A DNA stretch of 64,000 nucleotides from CAYWEM01 sp964457225 (lineage in GTDB: Bacteria > Acidobacteriota > Aminicenantia > UBA2199), in the NCBI GenBank assembly GCA_964457225.1, contig CAYWEM010000001.1, forward strand, positions 248,001-312,000. The letters run 5' to 3'. Below the pieces are notes generated by a model. That model did no database searches, was not told the DNA's origin, and worked only from the letters and a program-made list of their open reading frames with translations. Both the position numbers and the translations under genes were made by a program. Position 1 is the first letter of the stretch. The number at the start of each line of letters is the position of its first letter. Of the stretch, positions 47,700 through 56,044 are shown in pieces.

Positions 47700-50677
47700 C
47701 CTTCAGCGCCGGTTTTTTTTACCATGCCCCGGCCGCTGCGGCCGTCCATGTGAATCTCCAGCGGCGAGTCAAAGCGCAGGTGCCTGACGAAGGATCCGTC
47801 ACTGAGGGCCGGCTGCGCGGTAAGCCAGTCCCAGTCGAGGCCTGCGCCGCTTTCACTGTAAGGCAGGGTGAAATAGCCGATGCGCAATGAAGTCATATTC
47901 TGGAAGAAATGGGAACCCTGGGAAGGATCCACGTTGAGCTGCGGCAGGGCCACCTCGACTATCACCCGGGCCGAACTGATCTGGCTCCAGCTGACCGGCA
48001 CCCCCAGCCAGGAATCGGTCGAGCCCCAGCGGCCCGGCCCGATCAGCAGGTATTCACGGCCTTCATCCTGCAGGCGGTTGTTGATTTTCTCGACTTCCCG
48101 GGCTATGGCCGGGGTATGGGCGGCGTTGAACTGGTCAGGCTTGACGAAAACCAGGTCGTGCAGTCGGTAAACACCGTTACCCAGGACTTTTTCGCTGAAC
48201 ATCAGCAGGGTGGGATCGGAGCGGTCCGGCACTTCAACCCTGACCAGTTCATCACCGACCACCAGCGGCCTGATCTGCAAAAAACCGAAGAAGGCCGGCA
48301 GGGCCCGGGGACCGTTCAGGTTGACCGCGAATTCTATTTCCACCGGGCAGCCCATGGCCTGACTGCCGGTTTCCATTAAAAAATCGAGAATTCTTGAAAG
48401 CGGAAATACCTCCTGCTTGATAATATGGGCGAAAGTCAGGATGCGCGGGCCGCCGGGCCGCAGGCCGTCGTAAACCGCCTCGTTCTCGGGTGAATAAGTA
48501 GAGGCCAGCAGGTCCAGGACTCCGTCCAGTTCGGCGCTTTCCAGGTCAAGGCGCACCAGGTACTGCTCCTCCTCGGTGAAGGCCAGGGAGTGCAGTTGTT
48601 TCATGACTATGGCATAGAACTCGCGCTGGGAATTCTTGAGCATGTCACGGACATTGCCGAACTGCGGAAAAACACCGGGGAAACGTGGAGTGTAACGCAG
48701 GGAGACCCCGCCGTCCACCACGGTTTTCCCGAGGCCCAGGGCCAGGTTGACCACTCCGTCCTCGGGCCGGGCATCGGCCACCGGATAGTAGTTGAAGGTG
48801 CGGGCCACCCCGGAAAAGTCAGGGTAAAATCGATCGTGGTGGCGGCGGCCGACTATTTCCTGGATCAGCACGGCCATGCGTTCATCACCGCTGCGGTACG
48901 GAGTATGCCGCAGGTAAGACCTGGCGTTCCTGAAAAAAGTCGAAGCGAAAACGAATTTAACCGCATTGGCCAGGTTCAGAAATCGGATGTCCGCGGCCGC
49001 CTGGTCATTGGGCAGCATCTTGGTGGCGTAAATACCGGCGAAAGGCTGGTAGAGGGAATCCTCCAGCAGGCTGGATGATCTGACGGCCAGGGGTGCCTTG
49101 ATATGATCTATGAAATCGCGGAGGTCGCCCAGAATCGTCGGCGGCAGGTCAGCGGCGATAAAAGCGGCGGCCAGTCTTTCATCACTGTCGCCGGCCAGGG
49201 CGGTTTCCAGTAATTTGTTTTCTTCCATGAATTCTTCAAATACATCGGTGGCCAGGACCAGGGTACGCGGCACACTGATATTCACCCCGGGAAAGGGATC
49301 GGAACGCAGGCTCTCGACCAGGACCCGGTCGATGAAGGCCAGGCCCCGGCCCTTGCCGCCGATTGAACCAGTTCCGATGCGGCTGAACTGGGCGTAATCA
49401 TCGTAAAAATGACGCGAATAAGGCACCACCGAGCCGCGGTGACTGTCACGGCGCTGCGCGGCCAGCAGGGATTTCAGGCGCCGGGGCAGTTCCTGTTCCG
49501 CCAGTTCCGGGTCACTGATTCCAGCCAGGCCGGCGGCCAGTTCCACCTCGGTACGGGCCTTGAGCCAGCGGCACAGACTGCCGTCGGCTATCAGTCCGGC
49601 CAGGGCGGCCGGATCGAGGAATTCCGCTTCAGCGTGCAGAGCAGACAGGTTCGCCAGGCTGCGGCCCTCGGCGCCCGCTCCGCCGGTAACCTGCAGTGCG
49701 GCAAAGCCCAGGCGTTCCTGCAGAAAACGGCGGAATTCCAGCTCCAGTCGCGGAGAATTCTTGTCAACGTAAAACAGGTTAAGCCGGCCGGCTTCCTGTT
49801 CCACTCCCGGAGTGCTGGTCTGGAGCAGGACCGGCAGGTGCGGGTCCAGTCTGCGCACCGCGGCGGCCAGATCCAGCCCGGCCCGGGGATCCTCCCGGCC
49901 TTCACGGGGAAAGGAAATGTCGGTAACCAGGCCCAGCAGGTGCGGTGAAAGTTCCCGAAACAGCCGCCAGCCTTCCTCGTAACTCGAAGCCAGCAATACC
50001 TTGGGCCGGGCCCGCTGCCGGGTCTGGCGTTCGCGCCTGCTCAGACCTTCCTGCAATAGCAGGTTCTCGGTCTGCGACCAGAGCTCGGCGTATATCAGGG
50101 GCAGGTAGCGCGAGTAAAAAGCCGGGGAATCCTCAACCAGCAGGATCGAACCGACTCCGAACAGGGCGCTGTCATGGGCCGTGTTGAGCATGTCCTCCAC
50201 GTACTCGATGATACCGACCAGGATTTTGCCGTCGCCCTGCCAGACAAAGACGCCGTCCACTTCCCCGCTCTCCTCGCGGGCGGCCAGCAGGCGCTGCAGT
50301 TCCGGCGTGTTGTAAGCCAGCACCACTACCGGCAGTCCGGGTACTATCTCCCGGGCCAGGCGGCCGAAGGTGAATGGATCCAGGTCTCCGAGCCGCATCA
50401 TGGTGACCACCAGGTCAAATGACTCCCGCCGCAGTAGTTCCAGGGCCGGGCCGCCGCCGGTCACCCTGGACAGATGGGGAACGTAGCCCAGGTCACGGTT
50501 CTTGTAAGCCTGGCCCAAAAGGTCGAGCAGGCGTCCGTCCTCCTCCAGGATGAAGTAATCGTACAGGCTGGCCACCAGGAGCACCCGGCGAACCTCGCGG
50601 GGCATCAGGCGATCCAGGGGAGTACTGAAGAATCCGGCGCTGTAATGACCCGGGGAACTTTCTTTTTCAGTGGCCAT
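47696..50677 (-). CDS. Large PEP/pyruvate-binding (PPDK N-domain) protein with receiver-like N-terminus
   Basis: A 993-residue cytoplasmic protein. The first 300 residues contain two receiver-like alpha/beta modules (R-R-V-L-L-V-A-S-L-Y-D-Y-F; G-S-I-L-L-V-E-D-S-P-A-F). From about 440 comes the ATP-grasp domain of PEP synthase and pyruvate phosphate dikinase: G-S-I-G-G-K-G-R-G-L-A-F and L-A-V-R-S-S-S-L-L-E-D-S through F-A-G-I-Y-A-T-K. The swivelling phospho-His domain and the PEP-binding barrel of full enzymes are not present; the C-terminus has a G-P-G-R-W-G-S-T-D segment instead. It may phosphorylate or sense something other than pyruvate. The ATG at 50677 has AGGAGA; the frame upstream is not coding. 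Confidence 0.82.
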   Translation of the reverse strand: MATEKESSPGHYSAGFFSTPLDRLMPREVRRVLLVASLYDYFILEEDGRLLDLLGQAYKNRDLGYVPHLSRVTGGGPALELLRRESFDLVVTMMRLGDLDPFTFGRLAREIVPGLPVVVLAYNTPELQRLLAAREESGEVDGVFVWQGDGKILVGIIEYVEDMLNTAHDSALFGVGSILLVEDSPAFYSRYLPLIYAELWSQTENLLLQEGLSRRERQTRQRARPKVLLASSYEEGWRLFRELSPHLLGLVTDISFPREGREDPRAGLDLAAAVRRLDPHLPVLLQTSTPGVEQEAGRLNLFYVDKNSPRLELEFRRFLQERLGFAALQVTGGAGAEGRSLANLSALHAEAEFLDPAALAGLIADGSLCRWLKARTEVELAAGLAGISDPELAEQELPRRLKSLLAAQRRDSHRGSVVPYSRHFYDDYAQFSRIGTGSIGGKGRGLAFIDRVLVESLRSDPFPGVNISVPRTLVLATDVFEEFMEENKLLETALAGDSDERLAAAFIAADLPPTILGDLRDFIDHIKAPLAVRSSSLLEDSLYQPFAGIYATKMLPNDQAAADIRFLNLANAVKFVFASTFFRNARSYLRHTPYRSGDERMAVLIQEIVGRRHHDRFYPDFSGVARTFNYYPVADARPEDGVVNLALGLGKTVVDGGVSLRYTPRFPGVFPQFGNVRDMLKNSQREFYAIVMKQLHSLAFTEEEQYLVRLDLESAELDGVLDLLASTYSPENEAVYDGLRPGGPRILTFAHIIKQEVFPLSRILDFLMETGSQAMGCPVEIEFAVNLNGPRALPAFFGFLQIRPLVVGDELVRVEVPDRSDPTLLMFSEKVLGNGVYRLHDLVFVKPDQFNAAHTPAIAREVEKINNRLQDEGREYLLIGPGRWGSTDSWLGVPVSWSQISSARVIVEVALPQLNVDPSQGSHFFQNMTSLRIGYFTLPYSESGAGLDWDWLTAQPALSDGSFVRHLRFDSPLEIHMDGRSGRGMVKKTGAEG

Positions 50678-50704
50678 GGCGTCTCCTGCGCGAAAGGCTG
50701 AATC

Positions 50705-50734
50705 ATCGTAACAAAAAGCAGGTCTTTCTGGCAA
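50705..50734 (-). promoter_or_regulatory. Candidate promoter of the PEP-binding protein gene
   Basis: On the minus strand TTGCCA (50729-50734), spacer 18 and TACGAT (50705-50710). Back to back with the promoter at 50751-50779. Confidence 0.4.
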
Positions 50735-50750
50735 GCACGGTTGCGGCAAG

Positions 50751-50779
50751 TTGACAGGACAGCGAGGATTAATTAGTAT
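50751..50779 (+). promoter_or_regulatory. Sigma-70 promoter of the sulfatase-like/TPR gene
   Basis: TTGACA (50751-50756), spacer 17, TAGTAT (50774-50779). The transcript would start near 50786, between the two candidate ATGs (50784 and 50796). Confidence 0.7.
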
Positions 50780-50783
50780 AGCA

Positions 50784-53168
50784 ATGGATAAAACGATGAA
50801 AAAGAATAAAAAAGCAAAGCAAAAAAACCCTGAAAACCCCATCACTTCCAAGCCTGCCGGAAAAGCCGCAACCAGGACTCCGCTGTACATCGGCGCGGCC
50901 GTCATACTCGCCGGGATCTTGCTGTTCCTGCTGTTCAAGCCCGGGAGCCGCGACCTTAAGGGACAGCTGCGCGATCTCAACGTCATCCTGATCACGCTGG
51001 ACACCCTGCGCGCCGACCACCTGAGCTGTTACGACCCTGACAAGGTGGCCACTCCGCATCTCGACCGCCTGGCCGCCGAGGGAGTGCTCTTCGAGCGCTG
51101 CATCGCCCAGACGCCGCTGACCCTGCCCAGCCATACCACCATTCTCTCGGGCACTTATCCCCTGCACCACCAGGTGCGCGACAACGGCGGCTTCATCGTC
51201 CCGGCCGAGCTGGAACTGCTGAGCGAGATCCTGCAGAGGCAGGGTTTCGCCACCTCGGCCTTCATCGCGGCCTATGTCCTGCATTCCAAGTGGGGTTTGG
51301 CCCGCGGTTTCGATCATTACAGCGATACCTTCGACCTGAGCAAACACAAGGCCATATCCCTGGGCGACGTGCAGAAAAGGGCCGACCAGGTGCTGGCCGA
51401 GGCCCGCGACTGGCTCAGGGCCAACCGCGAGCGCCGCTTTTTTTCCTGGATCCACCTGTTCGATCCCCATACCCCCTACGAACCGCCCTCGCCCTTCCTG
51501 GAGCGCTACCCGGGCCAGCCTTACCGGGGTGAAGTGGCCTACCTGGACGACGAACTGGGCAAGTTCTTAGTTTTCCTTGAGGAACAGGGCCTGCTGGACA
51601 ATTCGCTGGTCATCGTCACCGGCGATCACGGTGAAAGCCTGGGCCAGCACCAGGAAATGACCCACGGTTTCTTCATCTACGAGGCCAGCCAGTGGGTGCC
51701 ACTGATCGTGCGCGCCCCCTTCCCCTTCCCGGTAAAAAAGGTCCCGGCCCTGGTCCAGCACGTCGACCTGGCCCCGACCGTGCTCGAGGCCCTGGCTCTG
51801 CCCGTGCCGCCGGCCATGCAGGGTCGTTCCCTGCTGGGCCTGCTGGCCGGTGATTCCGGGAGCGCCCGCGAGTTCAACTTCGCCTATGCCGAGACCTTCT
51901 ACCCGCGCCTTCATTTCGGCTGGTCCGAACTGAAAGCTTTTTACCAGGATGACCTGAAGTACATCCTGGCCCCGGAAGACGAACTCTACGACCTGGGCCG
52001 GAGCAGGCACGAGGAAGAAAACATCGTGCTGCGCCGCCAGCCCGACCAGCGCCGCCTGAGCACCCGGCTGGACGAATTCATCAGGGAGCAATCGAGCCGG
52101 GCCCTCTCCCCGGTGGAACAGGGTCCACAGGACCAGGCCTCCCTGCAGAAACTGGCCGCCCTGGGTTATATAACTTCCTTTGTCGATACCGGCGGCCGTA
52201 CTGACCTGGCCGACCCCAAGGAGAAGATCGGCGTGTTCAACAACCTGGCCCGGGCCAAGAATTTGTACGATGAAGGTAGATTCGATGAAGCTAAAGACCT
52301 TATCCTGGGAATAATCCAGGATGATCCGGAAATCACCGACGCCCATATGGCCATTGGCAACCTTTATTTCCGGGAAAAGAATTTCAAGTCCGCCCTGGAT
52401 AGTTTCCGCGCCGTATTGGAACGCCGGCCGGACTACAATTTCGCCATGATCAATATCTTGAATTCCCTGAAGATAATGGGCCGGTTCCGGGAAGCCCTGG
52501 AAGAAGTCGATGCTTTCCTGAAGATCTTCCCCGGGGACGCCACCCTGCACTTTGAGCGGGGAAGTATACTTTTTATCCAGAAGGATTACGAAACAGCCAT
52601 GTTGTCGCTGAAACAGGCCCTGGAGCATGACCCGGGTCATGCCCAGTCCTGGAATAAGATCGGGGAAATCCATCTTTTGAAAGGAGAAAACGAAAAGGCT
52701 TCAGCAGCAATCAGGCAAGCCCAGGAAATCAGCCCGGAACTGCGCAAGTCTTTTTTCAACCTGGCCCTGATCGATGAAGCCCGGGGCGACCTGCGCCGGG
52801 CCGAGGAACACTACCGCAATGAAGTCAGGACCAACCCGGAAAATCACCGGGCCTCCTACAACCTGGCCGAACTCCTGCGCCGCACAGGCCGGGCCGCCGA
52901 AGCAGTAACTCATTACCGCCAGGTGATCGAGCGCAATCCGCATTTCAACATCCCCTACTTCATGATAGCCAAGCACCTCTTCGACAGCGGCGGCGACCTG
53001 GCCGAGGCCGCAGACCTCTGCCGCCGCGGCATCACCCTGGAACCGACCGACAAGTACACCGCCTTCGGCCACTTCATCCTGGCCGACATCTTCACCAGGC
53101 GCGGCGAACCGTCCCGGGCCGCCGAGCACCTGGCCCGGGGCCGGGAGATCATGGCCCGCTTTGAATGA
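50784..53168 (+). CDS. Membrane-anchored sulfatase-like hydrolase/transferase with TPR domain
   Basis: A 794-residue protein. A Lys-rich cytoplasmic end is followed by one membrane helix (34-52). The alkaline-phosphatase/sulfatase domain covers about 64-440: metal Asp73 in T-L-D-T-L-R-A-D-H, and D-H-G-E-S-L-G near 283. Where sulfatases have C-x-P-x-R it has T-L-P-S-H (113-117), so the nucleophile should be Thr, as in phosphoglycerol and phosphoethanolamine transferases; formylglycine sulfatase activity is unlikely. From about 480 to the end lie at least six TPR repeats. The catalytic part should face the periplasm. If the first transcribed base is 50786, the start is the ATG at 50796. Confidence 0.85.
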   Translation: MDKTMKKNKKAKQKNPENPITSKPAGKAATRTPLYIGAAVILAGILLFLLFKPGSRDLKGQLRDLNVILITLDTLRADHLSCYDPDKVATPHLDRLAAEGVLFERCIAQTPLTLPSHTTILSGTYPLHHQVRDNGGFIVPAELELLSEILQRQGFATSAFIAAYVLHSKWGLARGFDHYSDTFDLSKHKAISLGDVQKRADQVLAEARDWLRANRERRFFSWIHLFDPHTPYEPPSPFLERYPGQPYRGEVAYLDDELGKFLVFLEEQGLLDNSLVIVTGDHGESLGQHQEMTHGFFIYEASQWVPLIVRAPFPFPVKKVPALVQHVDLAPTVLEALALPVPPAMQGRSLLGLLAGDSGSAREFNFAYAETFYPRLHFGWSELKAFYQDDLKYILAPEDELYDLGRSRHEEENIVLRRQPDQRRLSTRLDEFIREQSSRALSPVEQGPQDQASLQKLAALGYITSFVDTGGRTDLADPKEKIGVFNNLARAKNLYDEGRFDEAKDLILGIIQDDPEITDAHMAIGNLYFREKNFKSALDSFRAVLERRPDYNFAMINILNSLKIMGRFREALEEVDAFLKIFPGDATLHFERGSILFIQKDYETAMLSLKQALEHDPGHAQSWNKIGEIHLLKGENEKASAAIRQAQEISPELRKSFFNLALIDEARGDLRRAEEHYRNEVRTNPENHRASYNLAELLRRTGRAAEAVTHYRQVIERNPHFNIPYFMIAKHLFDSGGDLAEAADLCRRGITLEPTDKYTAFGHFILADIFTRRGEPSRAAEHLARGREIMARFE

Positions 53169-53274
53169 AGCAGTACCCGATCCTGTTTACAAAAGGGCGT
53201 ATTCCCGTCCGGAAAACCGAATTCCGGCCGCCATCCCAAGGCGGACAAGTCCGTGGACAGGCGATATCGGCAAA

Positions 53275-53290
53275 TGGCACCGATTATGCT
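53275..53290 (+). promoter_or_regulatory. Sigma-54-like site before the TonB-dependent receptor gene
   Basis: TGGCAC is a perfect -24 element, and GC lies at the right distance (53288-53289), though the -12 part reads ATGCT rather than TTGCW. A TATAAT at 53293-53298 has no matching -35, so either sigma factor is possible. Confidence 0.35.
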
Positions 53291-53333
53291 TTTATAATAA
53301 AAGACGCAAAAGTTTATTAAACAGGAGGTTTAT

Positions 53334-55991
53334 ATGCGTAAGATTCTAACCCACACCCTGGCCCTGCTCCTGGTCCTGGGTCTGGCCCTGCCCACCCTGC
53401 AGGCCCAGTCCAAGGAACACGGCGCGCTCGAAGGGCGAGTCATGATGGCCGGGGGCGATCCCCTGCCCGGAGTTGAAGTAGTCGTATCTTCGCCGAACCT
53501 GATCGGCGGGGAACGTTCCTCGGTTTCCGACAGCAACGGACGCTTCCGCTTCCCGGCCCTGCCCCCCGGTGTTTACACCATCGAAGGCCGTCTCGACGGC
53601 TTCAACACCTCGCGGCGCGAAGGCATCCGCCTGTCGGTCGGCATGACCCTGTCCATCGACCTGAACATGCAGATGGGCGCCATCGAGGAACAGGTGGTGG
53701 TCGCCGGCACCCTGCCGCTGGTCGATGTCAAGGACTCCCAGACCGCGGTTTCGACCATTTCCAAGGAAATGATCCAGGCTCTGCCCACGGCCCAGTTCGT
53801 CTCCCAGATCGTCAACCTGGCCCCGGGCGTCAAGCAGGACTCCGCTTTCGGCGCGGCCACCAACGCCCTGCAGTACCAGATCGACGGTGTTGACGTCTCC
53901 GACCCCGAGCTCGGCACGGCCTACGTCTTTTTGGATTACGGCGTGGTCGAGGAATCGAAAGTCATGGGTGTCGGCGCCCCGGCCGAGTACGACGGCTTCA
54001 CCGGCGCGGTGTTCAACACCGTGACCAAGACCGGCGGCAACACCTTTTCCGGCCAGTTCGATTCCTTCCTGCAGTCCAAAGGCTGGAACAGCTCCAACAC
54101 CGATGACCCGGCCCTGACCCCGGCCAAGACCGGTATTTCCAACGTGCACTTCTCCATCGGCGGCCCGATCAAGAAGGACAAGACCTGGTTCTTCACCGGC
54201 CTGCAGTACTACCGCAGTGACCGCGACATTGAGGGTTTCACCGGCGGCTCCAGTGTATACGACCAGCCGCGGGCCTTCTTCAAGCTGACCATGCAGCCCA
54301 ACCGCGACAACCGTTTCTCCATCTTCCTGCACGGCGACCTCTACAACGGCAATAACCGCAGCGCCTCGCGCTACACCGCCCCGGAAGCCACCCTGGATCA
54401 GCGCTCTCCGGAAGTGGCCTGGAACCTGAGCTACCTGCGGGTCATTTCCGACTACACCTTCCTGGAACTGAAGGGCGCCGGTTTCTCCAGCTATTACAAG
54501 CTGATCCCCAAGATGGGTTACGACATTTCCGGCCGCCGCGATTATGACAGCTGGATTCTCTCTGATAACTTCCACTGGTATTACCACGCCTACCGCACCC
54601 GCTACCAGGTCAACAGCGCCCTCAGCCACCACGCCGACAACTTCATCGCCGGTTCGCACGACTTCAAGTTCGGCGTCGAGTTCGAAATGAATCCGACCAA
54701 GAGCGAATGGGGTTACACCAACGGCGTATACTACCTTGATTACGCCGGCGAACCCTACCTGGCCTACCGCTACGAGGGTTATTCCTTCAACGCCACCAAC
54801 ACCCGGGTTTCGGCTTACCTCCAGGACAACTGGAAGGTTTCCGACCGGCTGACCATCAACCCCGGCGTGCGTTTCAACTACTACCGCGGCTCGATCAAGG
54901 ACGTCGGCACGGTCTTCAAGCCGGCCTCTTCCATAGTACCGCGCCTGGGCGTCACCTTCGACGTGTTCGGTGATTACTCGACCGCCCTGAAAGCCCACTG
55001 GGGCCACTACTACGAATCGGTGATCACCTCTTTCTACTCCAACATGGCGCCTAAGCCCGATTACATCATCGACTGGTGGGACGGCACTCAGTGGGTGGAA
55101 GACTATCGCGAACCCTGGGCCAATGCCTACAGCATTGATCCGGACATCAAGATGCCCTACATGCAGCAGTTCACCGTCGGCCTGGAGCGTGAACTGATCA
55201 AGGACCTCTCCATCGGCATCAACTACATCCGCCGCGACTTCATGCGCTTCATCGACCGGGTCAACCTGACCGGTATCTTCCAGCCCTTCCAGTACACCGT
55301 TCCGGAAACCGGCGATGTCTTCACCCTCTACCGCCAGCTCAACCCCGGTCAGAACCAGTACCTGGTCACCAACCCGGAAAAGGACAAGTTTCCGATCATC
55401 GGCATCGAGCCCAAGCGCACCTACGACGGACTCCAGCTGGTGCTCAACAAGCGTTTCTCGAACCGCTGGATGCTGATGGCCTCCTACGTCTATTCCCAGG
55501 CCAAGGGCAACAACGACAATCCCTACAACTCAGGCCAGGGTTCCAACCTCGGTTCGGGCAATCTCTACACCGACCCCAACTTCCAGATCAATTCCGAGGG
55601 CCGGCTGACCATCGACCCGACCCACGAAGTGAAAGTCCAGGGCCTGGTGGTCCTGCCGCTGGACATCAACCTCTCCGGCTTCCTGAGCTACAGCTACGGT
55701 AACAACTACACCGTCGGCCGCCGCGTGCCCATGCCGCAGGGCGCCCGCATCATCCTGATCGAGCCGCTGGGCTCCAGCCGCTACGACTCCCTGCTCAACC
55801 TGGACCTGCGCCTGGAAAAGACCTTCAAGATCGGCAACACCCGCCTCGGCGCCATGGTTGACATCTTCAACGTCTTCAACGACGGCACTGTGACCGGCAA
55901 AACCACCCGCATCGACCTGGGCACCTTCGGTGAAACCACCGCCCTGGTGGCTCCGCGCCGCTTCCGCGCCGGACTGCGTCTGTTCTTCTGA
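53334..55991 (+). CDS. TonB-dependent receptor, Oar-like, with N-terminal carboxypeptidase-regulatory domain
   Basis: An 885-residue outer-membrane receptor. Order: signal peptide (1-24), a carboxypeptidase-D regulatory-like beta-sandwich (about 28-112, G-A-L-E-G-R-V through R-L-S-V-G-M), the plug (about 115-235, with I-D-G-V-D-V-S-D-P), and a 22-strand-type barrel ending R-A-G-L-R-L-F-F with terminal Phe. Such Oar-like receptors take up peptides, proteins or glycans in Acidobacteriota and Myxococcota; the ligand cannot be told here. No TonB box is certain. AGGAGG precedes the ATG. A strong terminator follows, then the GWxTD genes on the same strand. Confidence 0.93.
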   Translation: MRKILTHTLALLLVLGLALPTLQAQSKEHGALEGRVMMAGGDPLPGVEVVVSSPNLIGGERSSVSDSNGRFRFPALPPGVYTIEGRLDGFNTSRREGIRLSVGMTLSIDLNMQMGAIEEQVVVAGTLPLVDVKDSQTAVSTISKEMIQALPTAQFVSQIVNLAPGVKQDSAFGAATNALQYQIDGVDVSDPELGTAYVFLDYGVVEESKVMGVGAPAEYDGFTGAVFNTVTKTGGNTFSGQFDSFLQSKGWNSSNTDDPALTPAKTGISNVHFSIGGPIKKDKTWFFTGLQYYRSDRDIEGFTGGSSVYDQPRAFFKLTMQPNRDNRFSIFLHGDLYNGNNRSASRYTAPEATLDQRSPEVAWNLSYLRVISDYTFLELKGAGFSSYYKLIPKMGYDISGRRDYDSWILSDNFHWYYHAYRTRYQVNSALSHHADNFIAGSHDFKFGVEFEMNPTKSEWGYTNGVYYLDYAGEPYLAYRYEGYSFNATNTRVSAYLQDNWKVSDRLTINPGVRFNYYRGSIKDVGTVFKPASSIVPRLGVTFDVFGDYSTALKAHWGHYYESVITSFYSNMAPKPDYIIDWWDGTQWVEDYREPWANAYSIDPDIKMPYMQQFTVGLERELIKDLSIGINYIRRDFMRFIDRVNLTGIFQPFQYTVPETGDVFTLYRQLNPGQNQYLVTNPEKDKFPIIGIEPKRTYDGLQLVLNKRFSNRWMLMASYVYSQAKGNNDNPYNSGQGSNLGSGNLYTDPNFQINSEGRLTIDPTHEVKVQGLVVLPLDINLSGFLSYSYGNNYTVGRRVPMPQGARIILIEPLGSSRYDSLLNLDLRLEKTFKIGNTRLGAMVDIFNVFNDGTVTGKTTRIDLGTFGETTALVAPRRFRAGLRLFF

Positions 55992-56015
55992 TTCTTAAAG
56001 TCGGAAGGAAAATAC

Positions 56016-56040
56016 GGGGGGCTTCGGCCCCCCTTTTTTT
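56016..56040 (+). terminator. Intrinsic terminator between the receptor and the GWxTD genes
   Basis: GGGGGGC and GCCCCCC pair around a TTCG tetraloop, followed by seven T. The T run ends four bases before the ATG of the next gene, so it is also placed as an attenuator of that gene. Confidence 0.9.
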
Positions 56041-56044
56041 CATC

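Noticed and set aside
53346..55007. 553-codon open frame antisense to the TonB-dependent receptor
   Set aside because: Composition artefact of a GC-rich gene; Val/Gly/Ala-rich with no domain pattern, while the plus strand has a full receptor.
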